Shown piece after piece: positions 16,350 to 25,473 of a stretch of DNA of 64,000 nt. The translations under genes were made by a program, and so were the position numbers. The DNA is taken from the NCBI GenBank assembly GCA_032251455.1, contig JAVVEG010000001.1, forward strand, positions 228,150-292,149, written 5' to 3'. The notes beneath the pieces were generated by a model. That model saw only the letters and a list, made by a program, of their open reading frames with translations, was not told the DNA's origin and made no database searches. This DNA is from JAVVEG01 sp032251455. GTDB taxonomy: Bacteria > Pseudomonadota > Gammaproteobacteria > Pseudomonadales > Pseudohongiellaceae. Every line of letters begins with the position of its first letter. Position 1 is the first letter of the stretch.

Positions 16350-18773
16350 CTACCCGCCCTTGAAGAACTCGGGTGGATGATCATCTACCTGTATTGCGTC
16401 CCATCGTGCAGTTTCAGCCTTGTGTAAAGTGTCGCCTTCCTCCCTGGTCAGCACGTCGGCCTTGACCGCTGCCTGGATCAGCTGTTCGATATCTGCATTG
16501 GCTTCCAGTTTGCCCGCTTTGACTGCTTCCCGAAGTTTCTTGAAATGTGGCTCGCTGGCCAAAATTTTGCGAAAGGCATCTTCCACCAGGAATACTGCAT
16601 CAGAGGGACTTTGCCCCGGGTAGATGTGGCTGGTGATCCGGTCGCGCAGTGGATTATCGCTTAACATACTCTGTACTATCTCATGTTCAAGCCTGTCGTT
16701 GGGCCGTTTCCAGCGCTTGCCGAAAGGCAAAACCACCAGTCGCAGCAACCAGGAAACGGGTTTTGAAGGCAGGTTGGCAAAAAATTCATCGAAAGCCTCC
16801 TGGCACTCAAAAAGAGCCATCTGGATATTCCAGCGGACATAGGGCAGATCACTTTCCTGGCGACCATTGTCCTCATAGAATTTGAGTACGGTCGTGCCCA
16901 GATACAGGTGACTCAATACATCACCCAATCTTGCGGAGAGTCTTTCCTTGCGCTTGAGTTCGCCGCCGAGCAGCAACATCGATATATCTGCGACCAGGGC
17001 CAGGGCAGCGCTCATCCGGGTGAGCTGTTGATAATAGCGTCCCGTGGCACCTTTCACAGGTCTGAAACAGATATAAGCTGCGGTCAGGCTCAGGCTGAGT
17101 GTTCTGACAAAATTGCTGATGCCATAGCCAACATGCCTGAAAATCAGCGAATCGAATTCTGCCAGTCCTTTTTCAGCATCCGGGTTGCGTGCCGCTTCCA
17201 TTTCCCGGGCGATGAACGGGTGGCAGCGAATGGCTCCCTGACCAAATATGATCAGGTTGCGAGTCAGAATGTTTGCCCCTTCCACGGTAATACCGATGGG
17301 CATGGCCATATAGCCGTGGGCGAGGTAGTTTTTGGGGCCCATGATCAGGCCACGACCGGCATGAACATCCATGGCATCCTGGATGATGCGGCGGGAAATT
17401 TCAGTCATGTGGTATTTGGCAATGGCGGAAACCACCGCCGGTTTTACCTGTTGAGCCAGGGCTCCTGCTGTCATTACCCGTGCTGATTCAAGCAGATAGC
17501 TGTAGCCAGCGATTCTTGCCATGGCTTCTTCAACACCTTCGAAGCGGGCAATGCTCATGCCAAACTGCTGGCGAATGGTGGCGTAGGCTCCAGTCATGCG
17601 GTAACTGAGTTTGGCGGTTGCCGTGCTCAGGGCCGGCAGGGAAATGGCCCTCCCTTCCGAGAGGCAGTCGACCAGCATACGCCAGCCGTGCCCGGCCTGC
17701 TCGACACCGCCAATTATCCAATCCATGGGAATGAATACCTTGTCACCACGGGTAGGCCCGTTCATGAAAGCCATGCCCATTGGTATGTGGCGGTTGCCGA
17801 TTTCCACGCCCGGATGATTGGCCGGCACCAGGGCAACGGTAATCCCCCTGTCCTCTTCTTCGCCAAGCAGATGGTCTGGATCAAGCATGCGGAATGCCAA
17901 TCCCACCACGGTAGCTGCCGGGGCCAGGGTGATGTAGCGTTTATTCCAGGTCAGGGCCAGGCCGGTGATTTGTTTGCCTTCAAATGTGCCACGGCAAACC
18001 ACGCCGACATCAGTCATGGCTCCGGCATCACTGCCAGCTTCAGGGCCGGTAAGGGCAAAGCAGGGGATATCCTCTCCGCTGGCGAGTCTGGGCAGGTAGT
18101 GCTTGCGTTGTGCATCGGTGCCGTATTTCATCAGCAATTCGGCTGGCCCCAGGGAGTTGGGTACCATTGCCGTGACGGCTGCGCTGCTGCTGGCAGTGGC
18201 TATTCGGGTCACCACCGTTGAATGGGCCAGTGCCGAAAAACCCAGACCGCCGTATTCCTTGGGAATGATCATGCCAAAGAATTTTTCCTTCTTGAGATAA
18301 TCCCAGGCTTCCTGGGGCAGGTCTTTGTGCAGATGAACGATTTCCCAATCATTGAGCATGCTGCACAGCCTTGCTGTCTGGTTTTCCAGGAATGCGGTTT
18401 CTTCCTCGCTGAGAGTTGGCGGGGGCATGGCCAGCAACTGTTTCCAGTCCGGATCGCCCTTGAACAGTTCTCCGTCCCACCAGACATCGCCTGCATCCAG
18501 GGCTTCCTGCTCGGTGCTGCTCATTGCCGGCAGCACCTTGCGGAAAAATTCAAATACGGGACGGGTCAGCAGCTTGATTCTGCTGGCTTTGGCAAAATAG
18601 AAATAGGCGACGGGGAGCAGCAACAGGGCAGGTAACCAGGCTATCGGGCCGAGCCAGCTCAGACCGGCAATGCTCAACAGAATGGAAAGCAGAATGGTTC
18701 CCATGCGGGCGCGATGATAGGCCAGTACCCAAATGACCGCCAGGATCAACAATAACTGCGTGATGAGGTTCAT
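16350..18773 (-). CDS. fadE: Acyl-CoA dehydrogenase FadE
   Basis: An 807-residue long-form acyl-CoA dehydrogenase, the enzyme for the first oxidation step of fatty acid beta-oxidation in gammaproteobacteria. Two N-terminal hydrophobic segments (about 2-55) are followed by the dehydrogenase core: FFGMIIPKEYGGLGFS, CFALTGPEAGSDAG, TLAPAATVVGLAFRM, IPMGMAFMNGPTRGDKVFIP and the DVHAGRGLIMGPKNYLAHGY substrate region. A FadE-type C-terminal domain of unknown function follows. Length and order fit E. coli FadE. Its ATG is four bases from the holA stop, so it may be read through from the leuS-lptE-holA operon. Confidence 0.93.
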   Translation of the reverse strand: MNLITQLLLILAVIWVLAYHRARMGTILLSILLSIAGLSWLGPIAWLPALLLLPVAYFYFAKASRIKLLTRPVFEFFRKVLPAMSSTEQEALDAGDVWWDGELFKGDPDWKQLLAMPPPTLSEEETAFLENQTARLCSMLNDWEIVHLHKDLPQEAWDYLKKEKFFGMIIPKEYGGLGFSALAHSTVVTRIATASSSAAVTAMVPNSLGPAELLMKYGTDAQRKHYLPRLASGEDIPCFALTGPEAGSDAGAMTDVGVVCRGTFEGKQITGLALTWNKRYITLAPAATVVGLAFRMLDPDHLLGEEEDRGITVALVPANHPGVEIGNRHIPMGMAFMNGPTRGDKVFIPMDWIIGGVEQAGHGWRMLVDCLSEGRAISLPALSTATAKLSYRMTGAYATIRQQFGMSIARFEGVEEAMARIAGYSYLLESARVMTAGALAQQVKPAVVSAIAKYHMTEISRRIIQDAMDVHAGRGLIMGPKNYLAHGYMAMPIGITVEGANILTRNLIIFGQGAIRCHPFIAREMEAARNPDAEKGLAEFDSLIFRHVGYGISNFVRTLSLSLTAAYICFRPVKGATGRYYQQLTRMSAALALVADISMLLLGGELKRKERLSARLGDVLSHLYLGTTVLKFYEDNGRQESDLPYVRWNIQMALFECQEAFDEFFANLPSKPVSWLLRLVVLPFGKRWKRPNDRLEHEIVQSMLSDNPLRDRITSHIYPGQSPSDAVFLVEDAFRKILASEPHFKKLREAVKAGKLEANADIEQLIQAAVKADVLTREEGDTLHKAETARWDAIQVDDHPPEFFKGG

Positions 18774-18777
18774 GGTA

Positions 18778-19833
18778 TCAGCTCCCGGTTTTCAAGGAAT
18801 AATGGGTTGCGGGTGTCTGACACCCGGAAAGCAATAGAATCATGTCGGTAAGTTCCTGCCAGGGGTTGGAGTGGATCAAGCCTTTAACGGCATGATCCAC
18901 CTGCTTGCCGCGCATCAGGATACGTTGCAGTTGTTGCGTAGTGTGTCTGGCCAGAGCCGCCTGCACACAGGATTTGCGATTATTCCAGATTCGGGCTGCC
19001 TGCATACTGGCAGCAATGCTCTGGCCATTGTCAACGGCTGCGGACATGCTGATCAGGCTGCGAATTTCCCGGCATAACATGGCCAGAAGCATCAGTGGTT
19101 CAGTGCCTTCGGTGGCCATTCCCCTGAGCATCTTCAAAGCCCCCGCGGTGTTGCCGAGCAGGCTTGCGTCTATCAAGGCGAAGACATTGTAACGCGAACT
19201 ATTGACCACTGCCGCAATGATGGTCTGGGCATCGAGATGGATGGTTTTGTTTTCCTGGGCATGCAGAATGGCGAGTTTTTCAATCTCTTGGCTGGCTGCA
19301 AGAAGATTGCCTTCAACTCTCTCCGCCAATAGATCGATGGCTTGATTATCGGCCGCAAGCCCCGCTTGCTGCAATCGTTGCCGGATCCAGGTGGGCAATT
19401 CAGCCGCATTGATGGTGCGTATATTGACCACTCCGGCATGCGCTTCCAACTGCTGAAACCATTTGGTTTTGATCTGGGCTGCTTCAAGTTTTGGACTGAT
19501 AAGCAGTACCACACTGTCCGGATTTGGGTTCTGCAAATAATCAAGGATTGCCCGATTGCCTTCTTCGCCCGGTTTGCTGGTGCGCAGTCTTAGCTCGATG
19601 AGTTTCCTGTCGGCAAACAAGGACATGCTGCTTCCTGCTTCATGCAGTGTCTGCCAGGAAAAACCGGTATCAACAAACATCAATTCCCTTTCGCTGAAAC
19701 CCTGTTGTTTGCACTCGGTGCGAAAGCGGTCGGCAGTCTCCTGCAGCAAAAGCGGTTCATCGCTGGCTATCCAGTAAAGAGGCAGAGGGGATTGACGGAA
19801 GCTGCCTGCGAGCTGTTCTGCCTGGAGCATCAT
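18778..19833 (-). CDS. holA: DNA polymerase III subunit delta (HolA)
   Basis: The clamp-loader delta subunit, 351 residues, which opens the beta sliding clamp. The N terminus LYWIASDEPLLLQETADRFR, the middle SVVLLISPKLEAAQIKTKWFQ and the helical collar region near 200-340 fit the HolA family. A second Met immediately follows the first, so the exact start may be one codon later. It lies downstream of lptE in the standard leuS-lptE-holA order, but nadD, next in many relatives, is absent here and fadE follows instead. Confidence 0.93.
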   Translation of the reverse strand: MMLQAEQLAGSFRQSPLPLYWIASDEPLLLQETADRFRTECKQQGFSERELMFVDTGFSWQTLHEAGSSMSLFADRKLIELRLRTSKPGEEGNRAILDYLQNPNPDSVVLLISPKLEAAQIKTKWFQQLEAHAGVVNIRTINAAELPTWIRQRLQQAGLAADNQAIDLLAERVEGNLLAASQEIEKLAILHAQENKTIHLDAQTIIAAVVNSSRYNVFALIDASLLGNTAGALKMLRGMATEGTEPLMLLAMLCREIRSLISMSAAVDNGQSIAASMQAARIWNNRKSCVQAALARHTTQQLQRILMRGKQVDHAVKGLIHSNPWQELTDMILLLSGCQTPATHYSLKTGS

Positions 19834-19857
19834 GATCTGTTGACTGTCTCCAATGTG

Positions 19858-20388
19858 TCAGCGGGGAATAATGACTTCGAGTCGCCGGATGATGCGATTG
19901 GCCAGTTCCTCTCGTATTTCATCGCGAAGAAGTTCTGCTTCTCCTGCACTGCCAGCGATGTTGGCGATATCTTCAAAGTAGGTGCGTTGTGCACTGACTG
20001 TCTCTGGCGCGGACAGTGTGTTGTCTGCCTGCGTTACGGCAAAGCTGATATTGCCGATCAGCTCATATTGCGCAGCACCGGCCCTGCTGGTTACTGCGAC
20101 AATGCGTATATCGAACTCTTCCGCACCCAGTTGGAGCTGTAGGTTATCGGCAGACGAAACCGCACTCGTCAGTTGCAGATCCACACCGGCAGCGCTCAGT
20201 TTTTCGCGCAACAGTCGGACCATGGGGGCTTCCTGTTGTGCGGTAACCAGGGTCAATGCCGGAATGGCGAGTTGTGATTGCTGATTGCTGCCCTGCAGGG
20301 CGAAGCCACAGCCCGTAAGCACGAGCATGAAGAGCAGGCAGATGTGCTTCAGGTGTTTTATTCCATGAAGAGTTCCATGCTGATTCAT
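19858..20388 (-). CDS. lptE: LPS assembly lipoprotein LptE
   Basis: A 176-residue outer-membrane lipoprotein that plugs the LptD barrel and aids LPS insertion. A lipobox LTGC places the lipidated cysteine at about residue 27 after a hydrophobic LLFMLVL segment. The mature part shows the family layout GFALQG..., LVTAQQEAPMVRLLREKLSAAGV, YELIGNISFAV and C-terminal LRDEIREELANRIIRRLEVI. It overlaps the leuS stop by four bases. Confidence 0.92.
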   Translation of the reverse strand: MNQHGTLHGIKHLKHICLLFMLVLTGCGFALQGSNQQSQLAIPALTLVTAQQEAPMVRLLREKLSAAGVDLQLTSAVSSADNLQLQLGAEEFDIRIVAVTSRAGAAQYELIGNISFAVTQADNTLSAPETVSAQRTYFEDIANIAGSAGEAELLRDEIREELANRIIRRLEVIIPR

Positions 20389-22895
20389 GCTGCCACCACT
20401 ATATTGACCAGTTTTCCCGGTACGATGATCACTTTGCGCAATTCTTTGTTGTTGGTGAATTTCTGTACATGCTCATGGGCCAAGGCTATCTGTTCCAGTT
20501 CAGGCCGCGAGATATCGCTGGCCACATCAATGCGCGCTCTCAGTTTTCCATTCACCTGTATGACGATCTGCAACTCATCTTGTTGCAAGGCGCTGGAATC
20601 GACTTCCGGCCAGGGCGTGTCGATCATTGCAGTATCTCCGCCCAGATGGTGCCAGAGCACATGGCTGAAATGCGGCACAATGGGCGCCAGTACCTTGACA
20701 ATAACACATAAGGCTTCATGAACAACGCTGTTATCCAGCGTATCCAGTTCCGGGTTGTTTGTCGTCGTGTGTGTATCAATGAACCGGTTGACGGCATTGC
20801 TCAGCTCCATGACGGCAGCAACGGCTGTATTGAAGGTCTGACGCCGGGCATAATCATCAGTCACCTTTGCCAGGGTACTGTGGGTTTTGTGGCGCAGTTG
20901 ACGCTGCTGTTCAGTCAGGGTTGATCCGGTCAGCTCAACAAGATGGTCTGGCTTATGGCTGCTGACTATCTTCCAGAGTTTGCGCAGGAAGCGGGAGCTG
21001 CCTTCAACGCCACTATCCGACCATTCCAACGATTGGTCCGGTGGAGAGGCAAACATCATGAACAGTCTGACGGTATCGGCACCGTATTTCTCGATCAGGG
21101 GCAATGGGTCCACCGTATTGCCCTTGGATTTTGACATCTTGCTGCCATCCTTGAGAACCATGCCCTGGGTCAACAGGCGGCGGAAAGGTTCATCACTGCT
21201 GAGCAAACCTTCATCGCGCATCAGCTTGTGGAAAAAGCGGGCATAGAGCAGATGCAGGATGGCATGTTCGATGCCACCAATATACTGGTCAACGGGAAGC
21301 CAGTAATCGGCACGCTTATCCAGCATGCCGCTGTCAAGATCGCGGCAGGCATAACGGGCATAGTACCAGGACGATTCCATGAAGGTGTCAAAGGTATCGG
21401 TTTCCCTGACAGCCTCGCCGCCACACTGGGGGCAGTTGACCTGGTAGAATTCGGGCATTTTCTTCAGCGGCGAACCGGATTCGTCAAAAGCAACATTCTC
21501 AGGAAGAATAACCGGCAGGTCAGCTTCCGGGACGGCAACCGGGCCGCAGGCACTGCAATTGATGATCGGGATGGGCGCACCCCAATAGCGCTGGCGAGAG
21601 ACTCCCCAGTCGCGCAAACGGAAATTGACCTGACGGCGGCCTTTGCCTCTGCTGCTCAGCCAGGCTTCAACGGCAGAGAACGCCGTATCGAAATCCAGGC
21701 CATCAAACTCGCCTGAGTTGATCAGAATCCCTTTTTCCGTATATGCCTGTACGGTCAGATCACATTCAGCATTCTCCTGCTGGGGACGAATGACCTGTTT
21801 GATGGCCAGCCCGTATTTGCTGGCAAATTCATAGTCACGTTGATCATGGGCAGGAACCGCCATGACGGCCCCTGAGCCGTATGTCATCAAGACAAAATTG
21901 GCGACATAGATCGGGATTTCCTCACCGGTGATTGGATGAATGGCTTTCAATCCGCTGTCCATGCCCAGCTTTTCCATCGTCGCCATGTCGGCTTCGGCGG
22001 TTTTGACATGGTTTTGTTCAGCGATGAATTTGCCCAGCTGGCTGTTGCTGGCAGCGGCCAGTTCGGCCAGGGGGTGTTGGGGGGCCACAGCCATGTAGGT
22101 GACACCCATCAGCGTGTCGGGACGGGTTGTATAGACCGTCAGAGCCTGGTATTGCGGGTCATTTTGTCCAGCTACTTGTCCAGCTACGGCAAACTCCAGC
22201 TCCATGCCTTCGGAACGACCGATCCAGTTGGCCTGCATGGTACGCACTTTTTCCGGCCAGTCCTCGAGTTTATCCAGATCATCGAGCAATTCCTGGGCGT
22301 AGGCAGTAATCTTGATGAACCATTGTGGAATGCGGCGCCGCTCCACGAGTGCTCCCGAGCGCCAGCCGCGACCATCCACTACCTGTTCATTGGCCAGAAC
22401 CGTCTGGTCAACCGGGTCCCAGTTGACTTCAGCCTCTTTTTTGTAAACCAGTCCCTTGGCGAACAGACGGGTAAAAAACCATTGCTCCCAGCGGTAGTAA
22501 TCCGGATGACAGGTGGCAATTTCGCGCTCCCAGTCATAGGCGTAACCGAGCTGTTTGAGCTGGCGCCGCATGTAATCAATGTTGGAATAGGTCCATTTTG
22601 CCGGAGCGGACTTGTTCTGCATGGCCGCATTTTCGGCAGGCAGGCCGAAGGCGTCCCAGCCCATCGGTTGCAGTACATTGCGTCCCTGCATGCGCTGAAA
22701 CCGGCTGATGACATCACCAATGGTGTAGTTGCGGACATGCCCCATATGCAGGTGTCCGCTGGGATAGGGAAACATGGACAGGCAAAAGAATTTTTCGCGG
22801 GTATCGTCTTCTTCAGCACGAAAGCTGTTGTGTTCCTGCCAATAGGTTTGTGCGGCAGCCTCTACTGCCTGTGGTGAATACTGTTCGTCGATCAT
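20385..22895 (-). CDS. leuS: Leucyl-tRNA synthetase LeuS
   Basis: A class I aminoacyl-tRNA synthetase. It has the HIGH-type motif in YPSGHLHMGHVRNYTIGD near the N terminus, WDAFGLPAENAA, a CP1 editing domain with TTRPDTLMGVTYMAVAP and GSGAVMAVPAHDQRD, a zinc-like CSACGP/CPQCGGE region, and the KMSKSKGN catalytic loop, followed by the anticodon-binding domain. The Met at 22895 gives the canonical MIDEQYSPQAVE start; an upstream in-frame Met at 22916 adds seven unusual residues. It heads leuS-lptE-holA. The usual lnt gene is absent between it and corC. Confidence 0.97.
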   Translation of the reverse strand: MIDEQYSPQAVEAAAQTYWQEHNSFRAEEDDTREKFFCLSMFPYPSGHLHMGHVRNYTIGDVISRFQRMQGRNVLQPMGWDAFGLPAENAAMQNKSAPAKWTYSNIDYMRRQLKQLGYAYDWEREIATCHPDYYRWEQWFFTRLFAKGLVYKKEAEVNWDPVDQTVLANEQVVDGRGWRSGALVERRRIPQWFIKITAYAQELLDDLDKLEDWPEKVRTMQANWIGRSEGMELEFAVAGQVAGQNDPQYQALTVYTTRPDTLMGVTYMAVAPQHPLAELAAASNSQLGKFIAEQNHVKTAEADMATMEKLGMDSGLKAIHPITGEEIPIYVANFVLMTYGSGAVMAVPAHDQRDYEFASKYGLAIKQVIRPQQENAECDLTVQAYTEKGILINSGEFDGLDFDTAFSAVEAWLSSRGKGRRQVNFRLRDWGVSRQRYWGAPIPIINCSACGPVAVPEADLPVILPENVAFDESGSPLKKMPEFYQVNCPQCGGEAVRETDTFDTFMESSWYYARYACRDLDSGMLDKRADYWLPVDQYIGGIEHAILHLLYARFFHKLMRDEGLLSSDEPFRRLLTQGMVLKDGSKMSKSKGNTVDPLPLIEKYGADTVRLFMMFASPPDQSLEWSDSGVEGSSRFLRKLWKIVSSHKPDHLVELTGSTLTEQQRQLRHKTHSTLAKVTDDYARRQTFNTAVAAVMELSNAVNRFIDTHTTTNNPELDTLDNSVVHEALCVIVKVLAPIVPHFSHVLWHHLGGDTAMIDTPWPEVDSSALQQDELQIVIQVNGKLRARIDVASDISRPELEQIALAHEHVQKFTNNKELRKVIIVPGKLVNIVVAA

Positions 22896-22990
22896 GGTGT
22901 TGATGTTTCCAGTCAATCAATTTCCAAAAGAGCACAAGCATACCCCAGTCACGAAGGGACATACAGTATGGGATCGGGCTAATTCAGCGA

Positions 22991-23860
22991 TCAGGGTACT
23001 TGTTCAGCCTGATCCGGGGCAGGGGTGGCGACCACTTTCAGCAGGCGTATTTGACGACTGTCAGCATTGAGTATGGTAAACCGGATTCCGCCGATGGAGA
23101 CACTTTCATCCCGCTCGGGGATATGTCTGAGCTCCTGCAGAACCAGTCCACCTATGGTATCGGCATCCTGGGCACTGAATTCAGTGGCAAAGTATTCATT
23201 GAATTCGTCGATGGGCGTCAATGCCTTGACGATATAGTGTTGATCATCAAACTTCTTGATATAGCTCTCGTCATCGACATCGTATTCATCCTCGATCTCT
23301 CCGACTATCTGCTCCAGCACATCTTCGATGGTGACCACTCCGCAAGCGCTGCCGTACTCGTCGATAACAATGGCCATATGGTGCCTGGTTTCACGAAACT
23401 CCTTCAGCAGCACATTCAGCCGTTTGCTTTCGGGTACAAAGGTGGCCGGGCGCACCAGATCCTTGATATCGAATTTATCATTGTTATCGGCCAGTGTGAG
23501 AGGCAGCAGATCCTTGGCCAGCAGGATGCCCATGACAACATCCATGTTTTCGCCAATGACCGGGAAGCGTGAGTGAGACGCCTTGACCACGGTATCCAGA
23601 ATTTCCTCGAGCGTGTTTTTGGCCGATACGGTGACGACCTGGGAGCGCGGAATCATGATTTCCCGCACCTGCATGCTGGATACCTGGAGCGCCCCCTCAA
23701 TGATACTCAGTGCATCGGCGTCCAGCACCTGATCCTGTTCGGCGTTGCGCAGCAACTCCAGCAGGCTCTTGGTGTCTGTTGGTTCGTCGGAAAAAACCTG
23801 GGCCAGGCGGTCTATCCAGGATCGCGGTCTGGGTTCGGAAGAAGGTGAAACATCGGCCAT
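22991..23860 (-). CDS. corC: CBS-domain CorC/HlyC family protein (YbeX)
   Basis: A 289-residue cytosolic protein with paired CBS domains (about 65-190, with VREIMIPRSQVVTVSAKNTLEEIL and FVPESKRLNVLLKEFRETRHHMAIVIDEYGSACGVVTIEDVLEQIVGEI in blocks). A C-terminal CorC_HlyC domain spans about 205-280. YbeX/CorC is linked to cobalt/magnesium homeostasis and, with YbeY, to ribosome function. It follows ybeY closely in the miaB-phoH-ybeY-corC cluster. Confidence 0.93.
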   Translation of the reverse strand: MADVSPSSEPRPRSWIDRLAQVFSDEPTDTKSLLELLRNAEQDQVLDADALSIIEGALQVSSMQVREIMIPRSQVVTVSAKNTLEEILDTVVKASHSRFPVIGENMDVVMGILLAKDLLPLTLADNNDKFDIKDLVRPATFVPESKRLNVLLKEFRETRHHMAIVIDEYGSACGVVTIEDVLEQIVGEIEDEYDVDDESYIKKFDDQHYIVKALTPIDEFNEYFATEFSAQDADTIGGLVLQELRHIPERDESVSIGGIRFTILNADSRQIRLLKVVATPAPDQAEQVP

Positions 23861-23892
23861 CTGCTATTGAATCTCCATCTGTAATGACATGA

Positions 23893-24372
23893 TCACTGCT
23901 GCGTGTAAGGAGCCGGGTAATGCAGGCTGTTTAGAATTCGGGTTTCCAGTGATTCCATGATTTCAGCATCGGCATCATTGTCATGGTCATGCCCATTGAG
24001 ATGCAGGACCCCATGAATGACCATGTGTGCCCAATGTGCTTCCAGTGCTTTGCCCTGGGCTTGAGCCTCTGTGCGCACGACAGGGGCGCAAATCAGCAGA
24101 TCACCCACCGGTAGTTCTTCGAGCAGCTGGCTGAAAGAGGCTGGAATATTGCTGGGAAAGGACAGCACATTGGTTGCCCCTTGTTTTTGTCGATACTGTT
24201 CGTTCATTTTTGCCGATTCGGCCTCGTCGACAATGCGGATACCCAGTAACAGTTTTGCAGCTGAACCTTGCGAACAGGCCTGCTGGGCCGAGACCGCCCA
24301 GGTGGTAAATTGTTCAGTGCTTGGCAGATCAGGATCTGTGCAGGTTTTTTCCAGCGCGACGGTCAGTTTCAT
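23893..24372 (-). CDS. ybeY: Endoribonuclease / rRNA maturation factor YbeY
   Basis: A 159-residue metalloprotein acting in 16S rRNA 3'-end maturation and ribosome quality control. It carries NVLSFPSNIP and the zinc motif HGVLHLNGHDHDND (H-x3-H-x5-H). It overlaps the phoH stop by four bases (ATGA), as is normal for the pair. Confidence 0.96.
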   Translation of the reverse strand: MKLTVALEKTCTDPDLPSTEQFTTWAVSAQQACSQGSAAKLLLGIRIVDEAESAKMNEQYRQKQGATNVLSFPSNIPASFSQLLEELPVGDLLICAPVVRTEAQAQGKALEAHWAHMVIHGVLHLNGHDHDNDADAEIMESLETRILNSLHYPAPYTQQ

Positions 24373-25382
24373 GAGGTGCCGACATCCTGGGACCCCAGGG
24401 GGCTGATACGTTGCTGGTCATGACGGTCATAGGCTTCCACTATGCGTTGGACCAGGGTATGGCGTACGACATCCTTGGAGTCGAAATGGGTAAAACCGAT
24501 CCCTTCCACTTTTTCCAGAACCTTGATGACATGAACCAGCCCGGAGCGGGTTCCCGGGGGCAGATCGATCTGGGTCACATCCCCGGTGATGACTGCAGTA
24601 GATCCAAAACCAATCCGGGTCAGGAACATTTTCATTTGTGAGATGGTTGTATTCTGGCTTTCATCCAGGATGATAAACGAGCCATTCAGCGTTCGGCCAC
24701 GCATATAGGCCAGCGGGGCGACTTCGATGATGTTTTTTTCAATCAGGCGTGCAACCTTTTCAAAGCCAAGCATCTCATACAGCGCATCATAGAGGGGGCG
24801 CAGGTAGGGATCAATTTTCTGAGCCAGGTCTCCAGGCAGGAAGCCGAGTTTTTCGCCTGCCTCAACGGCAGGACGAACCAGCAGTAATCGCTTGACCTTT
24901 TCCTGCATCAGGGCTTCCACCGCGCAGGCTACCGCCAGGTAGGTCTTGCCGGTGCCGGCAGGGCCAATACCGAAATTGATATCCGCCGTGTGGATCGAAT
25001 CAACGTACTGGCGTTGATGCGACCCGCGCGGTTTGACGGAGCTGTGTGGGGTCTTGATCAGCAGGGGTTTCTGCGCGGGCGTATCCGGCGAGCCGGCAGC
25101 TAGATCATTTTTTTGCTCGCGCAAGGCCAGATGTATCAAGTCCGGGCTGATGGGGTCGCCACCGGCAGTGCTCTGATACAGCGAATCGAGCAGTTGGCTG
25201 CCTTGCATGACAGCCTGTTCCTTACCGCTGATGTTGAACAGATTGCCGCGTTGTTGTATGCGCACAGCAAGCGATTCTTCGATTTGATGGATATGTTCGT
25301 TCAGCCTGCCACACAGGTTTGCCAGACGATCGGGACTTTCGGGTTGCAGAACGAGACGGTGAGTAAATTGTTCGGTAGCCAT
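24369..25382 (-). CDS. ybeZ: PhoH-like ATPase YbeZ
   Basis: A 337-residue PhoH family ATPase, functional partner of YbeY. It has a Walker A GPAGTGKTYLAVACA, the family block LLVRPAVEAGEKLGFLPGDL, ILDESQNTTISQMKMFLTRIG with the Walker B-type acidic residues, and VVRHTLVQRIVEAY near the C terminus. It is the first gene of the phoH-ybeY-corC run after a 91-base gap from miaB. Confidence 0.95.
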   Translation of the reverse strand: MATEQFTHRLVLQPESPDRLANLCGRLNEHIHQIEESLAVRIQQRGNLFNISGKEQAVMQGSQLLDSLYQSTAGGDPISPDLIHLALREQKNDLAAGSPDTPAQKPLLIKTPHSSVKPRGSHQRQYVDSIHTADINFGIGPAGTGKTYLAVACAVEALMQEKVKRLLLVRPAVEAGEKLGFLPGDLAQKIDPYLRPLYDALYEMLGFEKVARLIEKNIIEVAPLAYMRGRTLNGSFIILDESQNTTISQMKMFLTRIGFGSTAVITGDVTQIDLPPGTRSGLVHVIKVLEKVEGIGFTHFDSKDVVRHTLVQRIVEAYDRHDQQRISPLGSQDVGTS

Positions 25383-25423
25383 GCAGCCAGCTTATGAACC
25401 TCCGAGTAAGAAATGATGTGCTC

Positions 25424-25450
25424 AGTATAGCAAGCTATTTGCAATTGTAA
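25424..25450 (-). promoter_or_regulatory. Possible promoter for phoH-ybeY-corC
   Basis: On the minus strand TTACAA and TATACT are separated by 15 bases, just upstream of the phoH ATG in the miaB-phoH gap. The spacing is short for sigma-70 and the match is moderate. Confidence 0.3.
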
Positions 25451-25473
25451 TCAGCTTTGTTGTGATCATAGAC

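Noticed and set aside
16908..17486. A 192-codon plus-strand frame opposite fadE
   Set aside because: Antisense shadow of the conserved dehydrogenase core.
21936..22877. A 313-codon plus-strand frame opposite leuS
   Set aside because: Antisense to the leuS catalytic and editing domains; no recognisable protein features.
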